Assembly (NCBI GenBank): GCA_965247975.1
Contig: OZ252050.1
Location: 1,736,001-1,800,000 of the forward strand
Source: Taishania sp965247975
GTDB lineage: Bacteria > Bacteroidota > Bacteroidia > Flavobacteriales_D > Crocinitomicaceae
Direction of reading: 5' to 3'
Length of the DNA stretch: 64,000 nt
Shown here: piece after piece, positions 19,568 through 29,038 of the stretch
Layout of the letters: the number at the start of each line of letters is the position of its first letter
How positions within the stretch are numbered: position 1 is the first letter of the stretch
The notes under the pieces: model-generated
Told to the model about the DNA's origin: nothing
Databases searched by the model: none
What the model saw: only the letters and a program-made list of their open reading frames with translations
Position numbers and translations under genes: made by a program

Positions 19568-20550
19568 GGTAATGCTCCAATTGGCGCTTTTTGAATTAAT
19601 CTATTGCAAGGTTTTGACAATCAGCAATCTAACTTTTGTTCTGATTTTGAAAAAGCCAATGCAAATTACCTTTGACCTAACGAAAGTTTCTTAGATTCGC
19701 TTAAAATGCACAATTTTAAGCTACCTCAAAACTGTCGCACTAATGCTTGTTGTTTTTCGTCTTCAAAAGCTTAGCTTTTTCTTGCTTCAATTGGCACTTT
19801 TTATTCTTATGAAATGTAGAAACTGCAATTCACATTCCTTGAAACGTAAGGGGATGCGAGGGATCAAACAACGCTATCAATGCAAAACTTGTGGCAAACA
19901 CCAACAAAGTAAATACACGTATAAACTGTATGAATCTAAAGACGATTTCCAAATCAAAACACTCAATGCCGAAGGTGTTGGCATTCGATCTATGTCAAGA
20001 ATAATGGGCTATTCACAAACTACTATTCTTAGGAGACTTTCCTATTTGGCATCTCTTGTCACTCGACCAATTTACCGTGAAAAAAATGAAGTTTATGAAG
20101 TAGATGAAATGTGGACATACATTGGCAAAAACCACCCATCAAATTACTGCTGGATCACCTACGCAATGAACAGGAAAACTGGGTGTGTCATCGATGTTGC
20201 AGTAGGTTCTAGAAACAAACAAAACCTAAAAAAAGTAATTGATTCCGTCAAGTTGTTAAGTCCCAAAAAAATAATCACGGACAAGTTAATTATTTATCCA
20301 AACCTAGTAAAACCAATAGATCATGACACTTCTCGTTATGCCAACAACAGAATTGAGCGGTCAAATTTAACGCTACGAACGCATTTAAAACGGCTGTTTC
20401 GCAAAACAATTTGTTTCAGTAAATCATTGAGGATGTTAGAAGCATCTTTGTTGTTGTACTTTGATTTGAGGTATTGGAAAATAAGGTTAGAATAGACACC
20501 TTGAACATAGATTTTCAAACAGATTTGCGATGCCAACGTCTGCCATTTTC
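19568..20550 (+). mobile_element. IS1-family insertion sequence (ends approximate)
   Basis: The left edge is placed at GGTAATGCTCCAATTGG (19568), which resembles IS1 terminal repeats. The right edge lies somewhere between the transposase stop and about 20550, where GCCAACGTCTGCC is only a weak partner. I could not identify a target-site duplication. A second copy of the left-end motif, TCAATTGGCACTTTTT, occurs near 19787, just before the gene. The element sits between the RHS operon and the 3' end of the secretion operon and breaks no recognisable gene. Confidence 0.5.
19809..20495 (+). CDS. IS1-family transposase
   Basis: 228 residues from ATG 19809. The frame extends to an upstream ATG at 19743, but only the later start begins with the conserved zinc-ribbon MKCRNCNSHSLKRKG. 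The ribbon has two CxxC pairs (CRNC, CKTC) and is followed by a helix-turn-helix (GVGIRSMSRIMGYSQTTILR). The DDE catalytic core is visible: YEVDEMWTY (first Asp), IITDKL (second Asp) and NNRIER (Glu). Length and motifs are complete for the single-ORF IS1 type of Bacteroidota, with no insA/insB frameshift, so it may be active. Confidence 0.85.
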   Translation: MKCRNCNSHSLKRKGMRGIKQRYQCKTCGKHQQSKYTYKLYESKDDFQIKTLNAEGVGIRSMSRIMGYSQTTILRRLSYLASLVTRPIYREKNEVYEVDEMWTYIGKNHPSNYCWITYAMNRKTGCVIDVAVGSRNKQNLKKVIDSVKLLSPKKIITDKLIIYPNLVKPIDHDTSRYANNRIERSNLTLRTHLKRLFRKTICFSKSLRMLEASLLLYFDLRYWKIRLE

Positions 20551-20609
20551 TAATGATTTTTATGATTAATACGTTCTGTAGCAAACCCAAATTCGCTTTA
20601 AACGAAATT

Positions 20610-21092
20610 TCACTCCCTAAAAAACGTCTTCGTCAATTTATTCCACGAAACCTTGATCGAATCTCGGGCAATGCTTTTCAAACTAATTTCATCATAAACC
20701 ACTTCGCCTTTGCGCAAGTGCAATTGCATGCCGTCAATGCTCACAATGGCCAGCGGATTGTTTCGTTCTTTGTTTCGAACCAATCCATAATATTTGATTT
20801 TTGGCCACACAGGTGCTGGCTTTTTTTGCACAGGAGGCTTGTAAACTTCTTCTTTTGGAAGATTTTCTGCAGGACCTGTGCTTTCAACGGGAGCACCCCC
20901 AAAAGGATCGCGGTAATTTGCTTTGAGGGTAAATGTATCTCGTTCAGTTATTTCGGAAAGCGGTTGCACATTGGATGAAAGAGCCAAGTTTGCTTCATCT
21001 TCGGTGAAGTTGGATTTCACACGCATAAATACATTGTACCAGATAAGTCCAACACCGATGAGCAAAATATATGTGAGCGCTTTGTTTTTCAT
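20610..21092 (-). CDS. GspC/PilP-like inner-membrane protein
   Basis: 160 residues, starting at ATG 21092, which overlaps the preceding stop as TGATG. One N-terminal membrane anchor (residues ~4-20, ALTYILLIGVGLIWYNVF) is followed by a Pro-rich linker (PPVQKKPAPVWP) and a small beta domain (~100-160) containing YYGLVRN and LHLRKGEVVYDE. That layout is typical of GspC homology regions and PilP, which link the inner-membrane platform to the secretin. Being the last gene of the operon fits. Similarity is by architecture, so the exact family is uncertain. Confidence 0.6.
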   Translation of the reverse strand: MKNKALTYILLIGVGLIWYNVFMRVKSNFTEDEANLALSSNVQPLSEITERDTFTLKANYRDPFGGAPVESTGPAENLPKEEVYKPPVQKKPAPVWPKIKYYGLVRNKERNNPLAIVSIDGMQLHLRKGEVVYDEISLKSIARDSIKVSWNKLTKTFFRE

Positions 21093-22069
21093 CAATTGAG
21101 CAAAAAGGAATTGGTTGCCGAATACAAAGACACGTTTCCTGCTTCATCTTGGTTGATCACGCGCCAATAATAGGTATTTGCAGATGCACTAGTCATGTCA
21201 ACAATGGCTTGATTTGAACTTACGGTGAACGTGCCCCAAAGTGTGCCAAAACCAGAATCCGTGGAGATTTGCAAGGTGGAAGTCACGGGCGCTTTGATTG
21301 TTCCGTTGTCGCTTCCATTGCTCCAGGAAAAAGTCACATTTCCAATAATTTCATTGCCAATTGGTGCGAATGGACCTAAGGGTGTATTTGGGTTGGTCAC
21401 ATCTACAAAAAGTGTTCGTTTGGCATAAGGCGTTTCTGTACCGGAATTCAAAAATGCCTTCACTGCCCAGACATACGTGCCTTCACTCAATGTCACTCCA
21501 GAAGATAGATTGACTGAATTAGTAGCGAGATTGTTCTGAAAATCAAACGGTATTCCTGTGTTGAAGTTTGATCCTTGACGCATGTTAAATTCATAACTAC
21601 TCACATCTGAGAGCGAATTCCAATTGAACGAACCTGTAAAACTTCCGTTGACATAAATATTATCAGTTGGTGAGTTGAGCACAACGACATCGTTGGTAAT
21701 CGTCGGTTCTATTCCGACCCAAAATTTAATCGGGCCCAAGGTTAGCGATTGATATCCACTATTCAGTGCAGTTAATTTCAACTCGTATTCGTTTGAATCA
21801 AGCGCAAAATCAAATTCAGTGAGTGAAACTGTTGTGTCCAAAGCATACTCACTTGGGTTTGCAAAAGAAGGACTGGCTACTTGCAAACGATATTTGGTTG
21901 CACCTTCCATGGCTTCCCATTTAAATTTCACAGGATTTACTTGTACCGTGTCGTTTGATGCTGGAACTAATAAAACGGGCATTTTTCCTTCGATGTTCTC
22001 CGATTGAATGTCTTTACAACTCGCAAAAGCCAGCGAAAAGAGAATTAAAAAATACATGAAATTTTTCAT
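21092..22069 (-). CDS. Lipoprotein with fibronectin-like repeats in secretion operon
   Basis: 325 residues with a lipoprotein signal (LAFASC, Cys18). The mature part contains about three fibronectin type III-like repeats of roughly 95 residues, each opening with a LxxPxxNxxV phrase and carrying a central Trp (VKFKWEAMEGATKYRLQVA, GSFNWNSLSDVSSYEFNMR, VTFSWSNGSD) and ending with a YYWRV- or YVWAV-like strand. It lies between the GspM-like and GspC-like genes with 1-4 nt overlaps, so it is probably a structural partner of the secretion system at the outer membrane or periplasm. Which partner it contacts cannot be read from the sequence. Confidence 0.7.
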   Translation of the reverse strand: MKNFMYFLILFSLAFASCKDIQSENIEGKMPVLLVPASNDTVQVNPVKFKWEAMEGATKYRLQVASPSFANPSEYALDTTVSLTEFDFALDSNEYELKLTALNSGYQSLTLGPIKFWVGIEPTITNDVVVLNSPTDNIYVNGSFTGSFNWNSLSDVSSYEFNMRQGSNFNTGIPFDFQNNLATNSVNLSSGVTLSEGTYVWAVKAFLNSGTETPYAKRTLFVDVTNPNTPLGPFAPIGNEIIGNVTFSWSNGSDNGTIKAPVTSTLQISTDSGFGTLWGTFTVSSNQAIVDMTSASANTYYWRVINQDEAGNVSLYSATNSFLLN

Positions 22070-22593
22070 CGTAAATAATTTTGAATTAATAAGGTGGTAT
22101 AAAGTGCTTCGGGTTCTTCCGAGCTCATTTTTTTATAGGCAAATGACACATTGATTAAGCGACCAAGTTTAAAATTTCGTTCCAAGGCGTACAAAAATTG
22201 CAAGGCGTTTACGTAATTTCCCTTAATCGTTATTTGATGGGTATTGATGGTGAAATCTGGGTGCTGGAATTTTAGGACTTCGTCAATTTTATACACTTGC
22301 AAATTGATGGCTTTTCGAGCGAAAAAATTTAAAAATCCTTGTTGGACTTCCTCCACCGTCGAATTTTCTTTTCCCAAATATTCGTTCAAGCGTTGAATGC
22401 TGTTTTGCTTCATTCTTATTTCAGATCCAGCTTGTTTCGCTCGCTCAATTTGGCTCTCCATTTCTGAAATGTAGGCGCGCTTTTCTGCGGTGACGCTAAA
22501 CGCTCGTTTGTAACTCACCGCCACAAGCAACACCCCAATCACTAAGAGTGCATAATTTTTTTGCTTATATGTGTAGTTATCAAAAAATGTCAT
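22066..22593 (-). CDS. GspM/PilO-like inner-membrane assembly protein
   Basis: 175 residues: a short cytoplasmic start, one transmembrane segment (about 13-30, NYALLVIGVLLVAVSYK), a coiled-coil stretch (~38-75) and a ferredoxin-like C-terminal domain whose HQITIKGNYVNALQFLYALE segment is the recognisable PilO/GspM signature. These proteins form the inner-membrane platform with GspL/PilN. The start overlaps the end of the GspL-like gene by 4 nt (ATGA), consistent with coupled translation. Confidence 0.7.
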   Translation of the reverse strand: MTFFDNYTYKQKNYALLVIGVLLVAVSYKRAFSVTAEKRAYISEMESQIERAKQAGSEIRMKQNSIQRLNEYLGKENSTVEEVQQGFLNFFARKAINLQVYKIDEVLKFQHPDFTINTHQITIKGNYVNALQFLYALERNFKLGRLINVSFAYKKMSSEEPEALYTTLLIQNYLR

Positions 22594-23747
22594 TTTGCCA
22601 TAGAAATGGTTAGATTAAACAACGCATCTTTATCGTTGATTTTCTGATAATTAATCAGTTCAACGCTTTTCACCCATTCTTCTCGGTTGATGGTTTCGAT
22701 CCAATCGTCGAGCACCACATTACTGCTTGTCCATCCCGAAATTTGAATTTTCGATTGATCAATTTCTACTTTTCGTTTTTCCTTCAAATTTTCGGTCAAA
22801 GGAAACACATTCATTTCGCCAAGTCGAATGTCTTTTGGTACACTCACTCCAAGCTCGTCGAGGTAATAAGCAATGTAATTTTTTGAGATACTGCCCGAAT
22901 TCTGAACCAATTGTTGTTTGCGCATTTCTTCTTGACTTAATTGATCTAAAATGGACAAATTGGAGTTGTAGAGGGTTAACTGTTCCTCTTTGTGCACCGT
23001 TTGAGCATTCAAGTAATTGCCATAGAAATAATTACCAATCACTGCTAAAAAGAGAATTGCAATCGAAGTGATTCCCACTTTTTTGAACTTATTAAATTCA
23101 AAGAGTTCGAGTACATTTTTTTCAATCTCAAAATAGGCTAAGGAAGCATCTTTGGAATAAAAAACAGCAGCAATTGCTTTAGAAACGAGTTCTTCTTTGG
23201 AAAAGAAATTCCCTTGAAATCCAATCCGTGGAGGTGTTTGTTCTTGACGTTCAAGGCGCGTAAAAGAATCAGCATTGGTCTCTAAAATAAAATCTGAATG
23301 GATGCGTGATTGCTCTTCAATGATTTCACCCAATGGCGCAATTCCACACGTAATTCCAAGTAAATACAATTTGTTGGTTTCGAAATAGTCAACCGTTTCT
23401 TGTATCACAGATTTTCGAACAAATGAAACAAGTCGACTTGAGCCTCTAATAATCGTTGAAAAGTAAAAATCATCACTATCTCCGCTTATAATTAAATCTT
23501 TTTTGAAATCGGATTGAGCGTCCAAAATGCGTGATAACACACCAGCTCCTTCTATTTGAAGCCAATAAGCCGCTGTTTTTCCGAAATGGGAAACTAATTC
23601 ATCGATGGAATCAAACGATTGTGCCTCGCCAATTAATTCTAATTTGGAATTTACTTTCACAGCATCCAAACGCATGGATCCAGCGTCGTTATGCAAGTGA
23701 ATAACAACCAATTTTTTAGCAGACCATATCGAATTTCCTTTTCTCAT
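22590..23747 (-). CDS. GspL/PilMN-like platform protein
   Basis: 385 residues from ATG 23747, which overlaps the GspD stop as TGATG; an in-frame TTG one codon earlier is less likely. A cytoplasmic region of ~220 residues resembles a diverged PilM/GspL actin-like domain. A transmembrane helix follows at ~224-242 (ITSIAILFLAVIGNYFYGN), then a coiled coil and a periplasmic PilN-like ferredoxin domain (DIRLGEMNVFP, then IQISGWTSSNVVLDDWIETI). In type II secretion GspL couples the GspE ATPase to the membrane platform. The order D-L-M-lipoprotein-C supports this role. Confidence 0.7.
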   Translation of the reverse strand: MRKGNSIWSAKKLVVIHLHNDAGSMRLDAVKVNSKLELIGEAQSFDSIDELVSHFGKTAAYWLQIEGAGVLSRILDAQSDFKKDLIISGDSDDFYFSTIIRGSSRLVSFVRKSVIQETVDYFETNKLYLLGITCGIAPLGEIIEEQSRIHSDFILETNADSFTRLERQEQTPPRIGFQGNFFSKEELVSKAIAAVFYSKDASLAYFEIEKNVLELFEFNKFKKVGITSIAILFLAVIGNYFYGNYLNAQTVHKEEQLTLYNSNLSILDQLSQEEMRKQQLVQNSGSISKNYIAYYLDELGVSVPKDIRLGEMNVFPLTENLKEKRKVEIDQSKIQISGWTSSNVVLDDWIETINREEWVKSVELINYQKINDKDALFNLTISMAK

Positions 23748-25657
23748 CAATATGTCACAACGGGGCGAATTAAAATATGAAACTTAGATTTTTCTTTGCT
23801 TTTTGTGCGCGAACTAAAAAACCACTTCAAAACAGGAATTCTGGATAGCAAAGGAGTTCCAGAACCTGAATTATTCATTTCTTTTTTCTCTAATCCACCT
23901 AGAAGAATTACTTCGCCGTTTTTCACACGAATAACGGATTCAAAGGTTTGATTTGTTAAGTTCGGTGGAGCAGTTGGGTCAACTTTGGCACCGAAATCTT
24001 CTTGCGAAACGGCAATCGTTAATGTAACATATTCATCTGCGCTCACGAATGGCTTGATATTCACACTTAAATTTGCTGCCAGCGATTTCCACACCCGCGA
24101 ATTTTGTTGAAATCCCGTGCCTTGATTGATCGGTTGAAAACTCAATTGTTGCTCCTGGTAATACGTTGTTTCACCAATAGAAATAGTTGCTTCGTGACCA
24201 TTTAATGTTGAAATTTTTGGTGTACTTTCTATTTCTATGACGCTGTTGCTTTCCAATAAACTAAGCGAAACATAAAAATTCTCAGTGACTTGTCCTAAAT
24301 TCACCACTCCAAAACCATTGATCGCATCAAGTATGGAATTAATGGTAGATGCACCAAGATTGACATCCAAATTTGGAAAAACAGTTCCTTGGGTCGTAAC
24401 TGGTTTATCTCCTAATCCAGCTTTCATTCCCGAAGAAACATTGGAAGTTTTGCCTGAGAAAAGCAACATCACATCGATTTGAACCATCGGAACAACCACA
24501 TCGATGCTCGAAACAAACGATTTCAGCTCAGCAATTTGCCGTTCATTTCCTGTAACAATGAGTGCGTTTAATTCTAAAAATTCATTCACATCTAAACCTG
24601 TGAGCATTTCCTTTGGAATGGCAGCTTTTACAGATTCAATCGTTCTATTTTCCAACCGAAACAATTCTGTTTTTCGAATTCCTTCTTGTTTGTTTTCTCC
24701 GATGATGTAAATATCATCTGCTTTTCTTGCACTGTATGTCGTGGTGCTGAAAATGCGGCTCATTAATTCTTCAAACGTAACATTTTCCAGATCCAAGGTT
24801 GCTGTTCCGTCTAATTTGGAATATTGTACATAGTGAATGCCACTTTCGCGCGCTGCAGCCCCGACGATTTCACTCAAGGTTACATTCATGGCGCTCACAT
24901 TCAGATTCCCTTGGGCGTTCTTCACCAAACTAAAATCGCCCGAAGTGGCTTGACTTGGTTTGTTTCCTGAACCTTTGTTCGGATTGGAAGATCCTTTGGT
25001 ATTTGCTTCTTGCTGCGCTTCGGGTGAAATGGTGAAAAATCCAGAAATGTCTTTGTAAATCTCCAACCCATTGGATTTTGCAAACATTTCCATGACTTGT
25101 TCAATCGGGCGATTTTGTAAAAATGCATTAACTTGTTTGTTACGAATAGATGGGTCAATCACGAAGTTTTTTCCAGATAATTTGGTGATCTTTTCAGCTA
25201 CTTGCCAAAGTGAGTCGTTTTTTAAATCCAAAGAAAGAAATTCATTGGAAGCGTTGTATGAAATGTCTAATTGTTTTTGAGTTGGCGTCACAACAACTGC
25301 CTGTGGAATACGCTTTTTGATGGATAAAATAGTGCCAATAAAATCGTATTCAATTTCAAAATTAAGGTATAGAAATACAAGCATGTCTTTGACATTGGCA
25401 TCGAAAAAATTGTAGGAAATGATTTGATTCAATGTGGGATCAACACTCACATTCAAGTCGTTTTCCAGAGCCACAGAGCTTACCAATTCTGCCAATTGCA
25501 AATTCGTTACATTCAATTGCAGTTTGTTGTTTAAGCCTTTTTGCGTTTTTGACAAGCTATCGAGCACAGTTCGCAGTTGCGCATCATTGTACTTTTGAGC
25601 AGAAGCCATAAAGCTAAAAAATAGCCCAAAAACGATTAGAAAAGTTGTTTTTTTCAT
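23747..25657 (-). CDS. gspD: Secretin, type II secretion GspD-like
   Basis: 636 residues with a signal peptide (cleavage after ASAQ, ~20). Several N-domains of secretin type follow: one near 48-110 (NLQLAELVSSVALENDLNVS), another at 150-210, and one near 255-315 (NVTLSEIVGAAARESGIHYV). An N3-like segment (RTIESVKAAIPKEMLTGLDV) leads into the beta-barrel secretin domain from about residue 390, with the classic end motif VIRVKNGEVILLGGLEKKE and SRIPVLKWFF. A Ser/Gly/Asn-rich linker lies near 212-240. It forms the outer-membrane pore of the system. Its start directly follows the GspE stop. Confidence 0.92.
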   Translation of the reverse strand: MKKTTFLIVFGLFFSFMASAQKYNDAQLRTVLDSLSKTQKGLNNKLQLNVTNLQLAELVSSVALENDLNVSVDPTLNQIISYNFFDANVKDMLVFLYLNFEIEYDFIGTILSIKKRIPQAVVVTPTQKQLDISYNASNEFLSLDLKNDSLWQVAEKITKLSGKNFVIDPSIRNKQVNAFLQNRPIEQVMEMFAKSNGLEIYKDISGFFTISPEAQQEANTKGSSNPNKGSGNKPSQATSGDFSLVKNAQGNLNVSAMNVTLSEIVGAAARESGIHYVQYSKLDGTATLDLENVTFEELMSRIFSTTTYSARKADDIYIIGENKQEGIRKTELFRLENRTIESVKAAIPKEMLTGLDVNEFLELNALIVTGNERQIAELKSFVSSIDVVVPMVQIDVMLLFSGKTSNVSSGMKAGLGDKPVTTQGTVFPNLDVNLGASTINSILDAINGFGVVNLGQVTENFYVSLSLLESNSVIEIESTPKISTLNGHEATISIGETTYYQEQQLSFQPINQGTGFQQNSRVWKSLAANLSVNIKPFVSADEYVTLTIAVSQEDFGAKVDPTAPPNLTNQTFESVIRVKNGEVILLGGLEKKEMNNSGSGTPLLSRIPVLKWFFSSRTKSKEKSKFHILIRPVVTY

Positions 25658-27066
25658 TAATATCCTGATAGTAAAGAATAGACTTCTTCCAAAGATGTTT
25701 CTCCTTCAATTAATACTTCGTATGCACGTTCTGAAAGGCTTTTGAGCCCTCGAACTTTTAATTGATCGCTCACATTGTGATCGTTGTTTTTTATTTTTTC
25801 TGCCAATTCTTTATCGATTGGAAGCACTTCATACAACGCTAAACGACCTTTGTAGCCAGTGAAATGGCAATCATCACATCCTTGAGGCACGAAATGGTTT
25901 TTCGGAACGTCAAAAGCGTTTGGATTTAAAGGCCAATCTTTTTGATCCAAGGCTTCTTCTGATTTGCATGAACAGAGTTTTCGAATCAAGCGCTGAGCGA
26001 CGGATGTGTTCAAGGTATTTGCCAATAAAAATGCTGGAACTCCCATGTCGATTAAGCGGGAAATTGTTCCCCAAGCTGAATTGGTATGAATCGTAGACAA
26101 AACTAAATGTCCAGTTAATGCTGCTCGAATTGCCATTTGTGCTGTTTCTGCATCGCGGATTTCTCCCAACATAATCACATCAGGATCTTGGCGCAAGAAG
26201 GAACGCAAAGCGCTTGCAAACGTCAAACCGATGGATTCTTTCAATTGCACTTGGTTAATGCCTTCCAAGGTGTATTCAACTGGATCTTCCACCGTTACGA
26301 TGTTTCTTTTTTCGTCATTGAGCAATTTCAATGTGGCATACAACGTAGTTGTCTTTCCAGAACCTGTTGGTCCGCTGATCAAAATGATTCCGTTGGGTTT
26401 TTTAATTCCGTCTAGGTAATTCCGTTTTTCATTCTCAGAAAAGCCGACTTTGTCAATGCTGATGGAAGATGCATCGTGACCCAAAATCCGCATCACGATT
26501 TTTTCGCCATGCAAGGTTGGGAGAATGGAAATCCGAATGTCAAAATCTTGGTATTGAATCCGCCCATCTTGAGGCAATCGTTTTTCAGAAATATCTAAGT
26601 TTGCTCGAATTTTAATTTTGTTGACCAATTCTGGATAGTCCTTTTTTTCAATGGAATAACGTTGAATGAGTTGTCCATCAATGCGAATACGAACGCGGGC
26701 AGTATCGTCGAAAATCTCGATGTGAATGTCACTACTTCCCAAATGATTGGCTTCTTGAATCAATCGATCGACGAAGTCTGTTTTTGCATCGAACGAAAGC
26801 TTGGTTTCATTGTCAGATGTGTTTCGGTAATATTTCCCCAAAGCGCGCTTGATGACGTCTTCGTCCATTGGAATTAAATCGACATTTTTACCGAACAAAG
26901 CCATCAGTTCTTCTTGGTCGTTGTTTCGATTTCTCGAAGAATCCCAAAACAAGGAAATGACTGAATCGTTGGATTCTTTGGGCAAAATGCGGTAATGCCA
27001 AGCCATGTCTGACCGAATCAATTGCTGCATTTCAGCGCTAATTTCTATGCTTGTTTTAATTTCCAT
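25657..27066 (-). CDS. gspE: GspE/PilB secretion ATPase
   Basis: 469 residues. A short N-terminal domain is followed by the ATPase core: LPQDGRIQY near 163, Walker A GPTGSGKTTTLYA near 231-243, the Asp box VEDPVEYTLEGINQVQ, Walker B PDVIMLGEIRDAETA, and the His box GHLVLSTIHTN. A zinc-binding module follows with a CSC pair and GCDDCHFTGYKGR. All key motifs are intact. This is the cytoplasmic motor that drives pseudopilus assembly. The start overlaps the prepilin peptidase gene by 11 nt. The N-terminal MshEN-like domain is shorter than in classic PilB, as is usual for GspE. Confidence 0.93.
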   Translation of the reverse strand: MEIKTSIEISAEMQQLIRSDMAWHYRILPKESNDSVISLFWDSSRNRNNDQEELMALFGKNVDLIPMDEDVIKRALGKYYRNTSDNETKLSFDAKTDFVDRLIQEANHLGSSDIHIEIFDDTARVRIRIDGQLIQRYSIEKKDYPELVNKIKIRANLDISEKRLPQDGRIQYQDFDIRISILPTLHGEKIVMRILGHDASSISIDKVGFSENEKRNYLDGIKKPNGIILISGPTGSGKTTTLYATLKLLNDEKRNIVTVEDPVEYTLEGINQVQLKESIGLTFASALRSFLRQDPDVIMLGEIRDAETAQMAIRAALTGHLVLSTIHTNSAWGTISRLIDMGVPAFLLANTLNTSVAQRLIRKLCSCKSEEALDQKDWPLNPNAFDVPKNHFVPQGCDDCHFTGYKGRLALYEVLPIDKELAEKIKNNDHNVSDQLKVRGLKSLSERAYEVLIEGETSLEEVYSLLSGY

Positions 27067-27535
27067 TCAAAAAATTAAAAAAGTGAAAAACTGGACGCGG
27101 AAAAAGCAAAATGAAAACCGTTACTAGCGATAAATAACCTGCGTATGGAACTGTTTTTGTTTTCAAAAATGATAATGAGATCAAATACAAAACCAGTACT
27201 GCGATCGTTCCAAAAGTGAAGAAATAAATGTAATTCATCCAACTAAAAAGTGGAATGATGGCAACAATGAATAAAATATCTCCAAGGCTAAAAAATCCTT
27301 TCCATATGGGAATTAGCTTTTTGAATTTGAAGCTTAGATATAAAGTGAGAAAGATCATCAAGAAAGCAACAAAACTTAGCGATAAAAGCACATCAATCCA
27401 GGTCAAGTTGATCCAGTTGTAGATGGCTGCTAATGCACAAATCGCAGGAAATAAAATCCAGAGCACTTCACGCTGTCTTAAATCTTGGAAAAAGACAAGC
27501 AATAAAACGACTATAAGTGCGATTGTGATAAGCAT
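27056..27535 (-). CDS. Prepilin peptidase (A24), peptidase domain only
   Basis: 159 residues, almost entirely membrane-embedded, with about six hydrophobic segments. The two aspartates of the type 4 prepilin (aspartic) peptidase family A24 are visible: FFQDLRQREVLW near residue 18, and FSLGDILFIVAIIP near 85 in place of the usual GxGD. The N-terminal methyltransferase domain of PilD/GspO is absent. It would cleave the pseudopilins encoded on either side. The gene starts 68 nt inside the annotated end of the GspG frame, an unusually long overlap for this operon (see findings). Confidence 0.78.
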   Translation of the reverse strand: MLITIALIVVLLLVFFQDLRQREVLWILFPAICALAAIYNWINLTWIDVLLSLSFVAFLMIFLTLYLSFKFKKLIPIWKGFFSLGDILFIVAIIPLFSWMNYIYFFTFGTIAVLVLYLISLSFLKTKTVPYAGYLSLVTVFILLFPRPVFHFFNFLNGN

Positions 27536-27950
27536 TAATCGGTTGTGTTTCGTTTAAGATTCCGTCTTGATCAATTTCCCAAACATTCTTTTTTCCGTCA
27601 CCATTAAAGTCTACAACGGCTTCTGCTTTTGCTTTAAATCCTGTGGCGTTGGATTCTAGAATAGATATTTCATAGTTGGCCGTTCCACCATTTAAAACCG
27701 TTTTGTGGGCGATGTAATTCAAATCTTGTAAATCGCTGGAGTATTTAGAAAACTGAAGAAAATGAGCATATTGTAAATTGTGAATCATTTTCAATTCTTG
27801 CTGTGCTTCCAAACTTTTAGTTCGCGAAGCAACGCCCGCTTGATTAGGAACAACAAGCATAATTAAGATTCCCATGATCGCTAAAACGATCAGAATTTCA
27901 GCTAACGAAAATGCGTCAACGTAATGTGATTTTTCCTTTGGTTTTGTCAT
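27468..27950 (-). CDS. gspG: Major pseudopilin GspG-like
   Basis: 160 residues with a short leader and a class III signal: Ala13-Phe14, then SLAE with Glu at +5, followed by the hydrophobic stretch ILIVLAIMGILIMLVVP. The globular part contains VVDFNGDGKKNVWEIDQDG, a GspG-like calcium-loop or C-terminal strand region. It would form the pseudopilus shaft. Its last ~20 codons overlap the peptidase gene. A TAATG junction in another frame at 27537-27533 suggests the ancestral stop was there and that a one-base indel extended this gene. Confidence 0.82.
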   Translation of the reverse strand: MTKPKEKSHYVDAFSLAEILIVLAIMGILIMLVVPNQAGVASRTKSLEAQQELKMIHNLQYAHFLQFSKYSSDLQDLNYIAHKTVLNGGTANYEISILESNATGFKAKAEAVVDFNGDGKKNVWEIDQDGILNETQPINAYHNRTYSRFIACLFPRFKTA

Positions 27951-27955
27951 CCTAA

Positions 27956-29038
27956 TTATTTTATAACGTTACTCAAATTGAACATTGGCAAATACATTGA
28001 AACCATAATTACCCCAACTATCAGCCCAATGACAACAATAATTAAAGGTTCGATAATCGTCCCAATGAGCTTTGTTCTGTATTCTATTTCCTCTTGATAT
28101 TTGTTAGCCAAACGGTCAAAAGTAGTATCCAGTTGGTTTATTTCTTCGGCAATCTTCGTCAATGAAACCATGCGTTTGTCAAAAATAGCAAAATTTGCTA
28201 ATCCTTTATGTAAATTCTCACCTTTCTTAATGTCTTGCTGAATCAGTTTTAACGCCGATTCGATGGGGTAAAAATCAATCATTTCTTCCACCAATTCCAA
28301 AGCCCTAACCAATGGAGTTTTTGATGCCAACAAAAGAGATAAACTTTGACACATGCGCGCCAGGTAAATCTTTTTGATCAATGGACCAAAAACAGGAATG
28401 CGCATGGCCAAGGAGGATGTGAATTTTCGGAAAGATTCTTCTTTTCGCTGAGTATAACCATAAATGACTATACCAATGATAAACAGCGTGAAATAGAACA
28501 AAAAGGACGAGAAGTACTTTGATAACCAAATGATTTTTTGCGTTAAAAAAGGTAATTCTTGACCAAATTGTTTGAATACATCTTCGAACATCGGAACAAC
28601 GCTCGAAAGCATGAAATAAAGTACCCCAATGGTTATCAAAATGACGAATGTTGGATAGGTAAAAACACCAATGAGTTGACGACGTAATTTCACTTTGTCT
28701 TCAAAGAACTTGGCAAGTTGGTTTAAAACAATCACCAATCGACCTGTTTCCTCTCCGATTCGGACGCTCTGAAATTCATAGGCCGAAAAGTGTTTTGTTT
28801 TTTCCATCGCATCTGAGAGTGAATTCCCAGAAATTAAGTCTCTGGACAAATCCTCCAGAATGGCACGCACTTTCTTTTTGGGTTGTTCTTCGATCAGCAA
28901 TTCCAACGAGCGTTGAATATCAATACCACTTTCAAGTAAAGAGCGAAATTCATCGTAGAAGCCTTCTTTCGATTTATCCGAAAAGACTTTCCCGAAATTT
29001 ACTTCGCGCTGAAAGATATTTTGCTTGGATTCACTCAT
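27956..29038 (-). CDS. gspF: GspF/PilC inner-membrane platform protein
   Basis: 360 residues from ATG 29038 (MSESK), which overlaps the upstream stop by 8 nt; an ATG three codons earlier (29047) is also possible. Two T2SSF domains are visible. The first (about 30-150) has FYDEFRSLLESGIDIQRSLELL and GEETGRLVIVLNQLAKFFED. The second (about 225-345) has LARMCQSLSLLLASKTPLVRAL. Three transmembrane segments sit near 115-140, 165-190 and 330-355. It anchors the pseudopilus assembly machine and contacts GspE. Confidence 0.9.
   Translation of the reverse strand: MSESKQNIFQREVNFGKVFSDKSKEGFYDEFRSLLESGIDIQRSLELLIEEQPKKKVRAILEDLSRDLISGNSLSDAMEKTKHFSAYEFQSVRIGEETGRLVIVLNQLAKFFEDKVKLRRQLIGVFTYPTFVILITIGVLYFMLSSVVPMFEDVFKQFGQELPFLTQKIIWLSKYFSSFLFYFTLFIIGIVIYGYTQRKEESFRKFTSSLAMRIPVFGPLIKKIYLARMCQSLSLLLASKTPLVRALELVEEMIDFYPIESALKLIQQDIKKGENLHKGLANFAIFDKRMVSLTKIAEEINQLDTTFDRLANKYQEEIEYRTKLIGTIIEPLIIVVIGLIVGVIMVSMYLPMFNLSNVIK

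Noticed and set aside
20553..20978. A + strand open frame opposite the GspC-like gene
   Set aside because: It is the antisense of a well-supported minus-strand gene and has no domain, start signal or plausible composition.
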